DNA of 64,000 bases from Sporosarcina sp. ACRSM (GTDB taxonomy: Bacteria; Bacillota; Bacilli; Bacillales_A; Planococcaceae): positions 1-64,000 of the forward strand of contig NZ_JAKRNU010000002.1 in the NCBI RefSeq assembly GCF_022346545.1. Direction: 5' to 3'. Of this stretch, positions 61,676 through 64,000 are shown in pieces (within the stretch, counting starts at the first letter, position 1; every line of letters begins with the position of its first letter). The notes under the pieces are model-generated. The model worked only from the letters and a program-made list of their open reading frames with translations. It was not told the DNA's origin and made no database searches. Both the position numbers and the translations under genes were made by a program.

Positions 61676-62502
61676 TTCGCCGCCTCCAATGCATGTAATG
61701 TTTCTGTCATCAGATTTTTCAAGACAAAACGACGGTATTCCGCTGATGCATGCATATCATGGACCAACGGCGCCGGAAAATAGGTGATCGCTTCTTCAAT
61801 TCGATTTTCGGCTGGCATCGAAGTATCATTTAAGATCGCTTCGACATCAGCTGACCTGAAAGGAAATTCACAAACCCCGCTAAAAGCGATCCGTAGTTCT
61901 TCGTCTTTCATCAGAGCTGCTACTGTCGCAACGGGATAGCCGACCTTTGAAAATCTTGTCCGTTTCATCGTGCTGAAAGGGAGCTTGAGGTATGATTGAT
62001 CCACGATAATCTGAGCAAGAAAAGCGCTCGGTTCCAATGTGATTTCGTGATGGAATACTTTATCCAATGCAACGGGCGTATCCTTCCCTGCAATTTTCAC
62101 TTTTGCGTCAGCTAAAAGGAGGGGTAAAATGCCTTCCCGATACATTAGTTGACTATTTAAATTGCCGCCGAGCGTAATTTTGTTACGTGACGTATGATCG
62201 GCAATTCGTTTTACCGTTTCGCCTAATAAAGGGAATAAGCCCGATTCGGAAATTTTATTAAGGGAAACGCCTGTCCCGATTATCAAGTCGTTTTCATCCA
62301 GCTCCAATGCTTTACATTCAGGAATCCCTTTCAGGTCAATGACGACATCAGCATGCAATTTATTCGTTCGGGCAAATGTGATGAATTCCGTTCCGCCTGA
62401 ATAATAAACGGTGTGCTGGCCCAAATCATGCGCAGTTTGAAAAGCTTCAACCGCCCCGGTAATGGTGGATGGCTTGTAATACTCAAAATTGAAGGGAATC
62501 AT
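61672..62502 (-). CDS. Molybdenum hydroxylase FAD-binding subunit
   Basis: The 276-residue protein matches the CoxM/XdhB FAD subunit: FEYYKPSTITGAVEAFQ, YYSGGTEF (FAD pyrophosphate loop, replacing the usual AGGT), ADHTSRNKITLGGNLNSQL near 115 and the C-terminal CO-dehydrogenase flavoprotein domain. AAGGAGGG sets the start at ATG 62502, which overlaps the stop of the large subunit gene. It hands electrons on to NAD or another acceptor. Confidence 0.9.
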   Translation of the reverse strand: MIPFNFEYYKPSTITGAVEAFQTAHDLGQHTVYYSGGTEFITFARTNKLHADVVIDLKGIPECKALELDENDLIIGTGVSLNKISESGLFPLLGETVKRIADHTSRNKITLGGNLNSQLMYREGILPLLLADAKVKIAGKDTPVALDKVFHHEITLEPSAFLAQIIVDQSYLKLPFSTMKRTRFSKVGYPVATVAALMKDEELRIAFSGVCEFPFRSADVEAILNDTSMPAENRIEEAITYFPAPLVHDMHASAEYRRFVLKNLMTETLHALEAAK

Positions 62503-64000
62503 TTGCCACCCTCCTTCTTCGTTTTCCAAATGAATTCCGGGGTGAGTGGAAGTTGATTCAACTCCGCTTGTGCGGCTTCAGATAATCCATTCGCAAGTGC
62601 TGCCGCCATGCCGATCACCCCATATTCTCCGATACCCCGTGCGCCAAAAGGTCCATCTGCTGCTGGTGTTTCAATAAAGTCGACCAAGTACTCCGACGGT
62701 TGTTCCCCGAAACGGAGCATTTGATAATTTCGTAAATCAGGATTGAGCGGGACACCTGCCTCATCAAAGATAAAAGACTCGCTACTTGCGAAACTTAAAC
62801 CGAGATACATCCCGCTACGCATTTGTTGTGTAGCTAACATCGGATTGATGATCGTTCCACCATCCAGCACAGTCACAGCTTTTAGAATCTTATAAGTATA
62901 ATTCTTTTTATCCCACTCGACTTCGATCGCTTGCGCACCTACAGACCACCAAGGTCCAGGCTTTCCGAATCCCGTCTCTTTATCCATCGGCGTCAAATGA
63001 CGCTGGATATGGGAACCGACGCCGACAATCTGACCGCCGATTGCATGGCCATTCGGAAATGTATAGCCCAATGCGATGTCTTTTATGTCCACTCCGTAAC
63101 CTGGATCTGGCTTTAAATAGACGCGCCCGCCCCCCACTTCCAAATCTTCTTCTGAGCACTGCAAAACGCTGGATGCAGTTTTCTTCATTTGCTTGATGGC
63201 ATTTTCAGCTGCCGAAATTACTGCCCGCCCTGCAAGGAATGTCGAACTGCTCGCTACTGTCCGCCATTGATGCGGATCGTATTGTGTGTTCACTTCCATT
63301 GTCACATGGATCTGTTTCATATCCATTTTCAGCTTTTCCGCCAAAATTTGAGCCAATGCTGTTTTAGTCCCTTGTCCCAGTTCGATGGCAGCGCAGTTCA
63401 AATTCACTGTACCATCCGCTTCAAACGTTAACACTGCACCTGCTTGAGCATTTGTCGCTGTCGTTGATGTTTTCCAAAATAGACTGATGCCTTTCGTGCG
63501 GATTTTCCCTTCTCCGACATCGACTTGTATTCCTTTATCCCAGGCAATCATTTCTTTTGCACGTTGGAGGCATTTTTCAGTATCTCCAATATTATTCGCA
63601 GTGAGGACCGTTTGAGTAGGTGTCGTATTTCCGGGTTTAATCGCATTGATTGTCCTCAGCTCAATCGAATCCATCTTCAATTGTTTGGCCAATTGTTCCA
63701 TCGTCCGTTCCACTGCGAATGTCAGTTCTGGATGGGCATATCCACGGAAAGACGTCGCGAACGGATGATTCGTATACATGCAATAAGCATCACACCAGAC
63801 GTTCGGTATATTGTAAGGACCCGTACAATCAAGTGCCATGGCCCTTGTAATACCCGCCGCTTGATCCGTATAAGCGCCCGAGTCGATCAAGAACGTATAG
63901 TGGCCCGCAATGATTTTTCCGTCTTTTGTTGCTCCAAATTTAATGGTCGCGTCCAGACCGATATGGCAAGGAGCGGTTATCATATCTTCTTCCCGTTCAT
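62499..64000 (-). CDS. Molybdenum hydroxylase large (Mo cofactor) subunit, N-terminus outside window
   Basis: The visible 500 residues are the C-terminal two thirds of a XdhA/CoxL-type subunit. The frame runs through base 64000 without a start (REEDMITAPCHIGLDATI). It contains FRGYAHPELTFAVERTMEQLAK, AIELGQGTKTALAQILAE (cofactor-binding GQG), and near the end ADGPFGARGIGEYGVIGMAAALANG with the catalytic Glu region (GARGIGE) of the xanthine oxidase family. The active-site AYxCxFR signature of CO dehydrogenase is not seen here. First visible gene of the three-subunit operon. Confidence 0.9.
   Translation of the reverse strand, partial: EREEDMITAPCHIGLDATIKFGATKDGKIIAGHYTFLIDSGAYTDQAAGITRAMALDCTGPYNIPNVWCDAYCMYTNHPFATSFRGYAHPELTFAVERTMEQLAKQLKMDSIELRTINAIKPGNTTPTQTVLTANNIGDTEKCLQRAKEMIAWDKGIQVDVGEGKIRTKGISLFWKTSTTATNAQAGAVLTFEADGTVNLNCAAIELGQGTKTALAQILAEKLKMDMKQIHVTMEVNTQYDPHQWRTVASSSTFLAGRAVISAAENAIKQMKKTASSVLQCSEEDLEVGGGRVYLKPDPGYGVDIKDIALGYTFPNGHAIGGQIVGVGSHIQRHLTPMDKETGFGKPGPWWSVGAQAIEVEWDKKNYTYKILKAVTVLDGGTIINPMLATQQMRSGMYLGLSFASSESFIFDEAGVPLNPDLRNYQMLRFGEQPSEYLVDFIETPAADGPFGARGIGEYGVIGMAAALANGLSEAAQAELNQLPLTPEFIWKTKKEGGK

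Overview
The window looks like chromosome of a low-GC, endospore-forming member of the Bacillales. Planococcaceae (for example Sporosarcina) is my best guess, from codon usage, frequent TTG/GTG starts and spore genes; no rRNA or tRNA gene is present to confirm it. Spore evidence includes a CotY/CotZ-type coat protein, two YheC/YheD-type ATP-grasp modules and a LysM-GH18 germination-type hydrolase. The gene order ccdA, thioredoxin-like gene, ccdC, yneK-like, aconitase, yneP, yneQ ... yneR, plsY, parE, parC matches the citB-parEC neighbourhood of Bacillus subtilis as I remember it.

Layout. 1-1508: 3' end of an IS200/IS605-type tnpB element whose right end cuts into an MFS transporter pseudogene. 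1611-7262: an SOS-type YolD gene, a lipoprotein, cytochrome c biogenesis and SCO genes, a lysozyme-like protein and a nicotinamidase-like hydrolase. 7548-11337: aconitase, a MITE-like repeat, yneP and yneQ. 11455-22053: an accessory island between yneQ and yneR. 22105-30293: an NlpC/P60 protein, an SDR, yneR, plsY and a parE-parC operon with a LexA-like box. 30434-35746: regulators (MerR, MocR), PaiB, MOSC and GNAT genes. 35747-50280: an accessory stretch with a lone TnsA-like protein, a BltR-type regulator with its acetyltransferase, a SatD/DUF3307 pair with operator repeats, several small genes, an HTH/tyrosine-recombinase pair and two copies of a small ORF followed by a structured RNA. 50281-58186: an amino-acid permease, a PadR regulator and an ECF sigma/ABC-2 exporter operon bracketed by copies of one motif. 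58318-64000: small spore-flavoured genes, a LysM-GH18 enzyme and a molybdenum hydroxylase operon that runs off the window.

The most unusual system is the 11.4-22.1 kb island. It holds two paralogous carboxylate-amine-ligase-like ATP-grasp enzymes, two YheC/YheD-type ATP-grasp modules (one fused to a MurF-like ligase, one internally duplicated with a degenerate first half), two further stand-alone MurF-like ligases, a CotZ-type coat protein and a cysteine-rich unknown. ATP-grasp plus Mur-ligase chemistry is the logic of cyanophycin synthetase. With CATAnnnTA sporulation-type -10 elements before three of the genes, it suggests a peptide or poly-amino-acid made during sporulation and placed on the spore surface. 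The product is inference; the domain content is read from the sequence.
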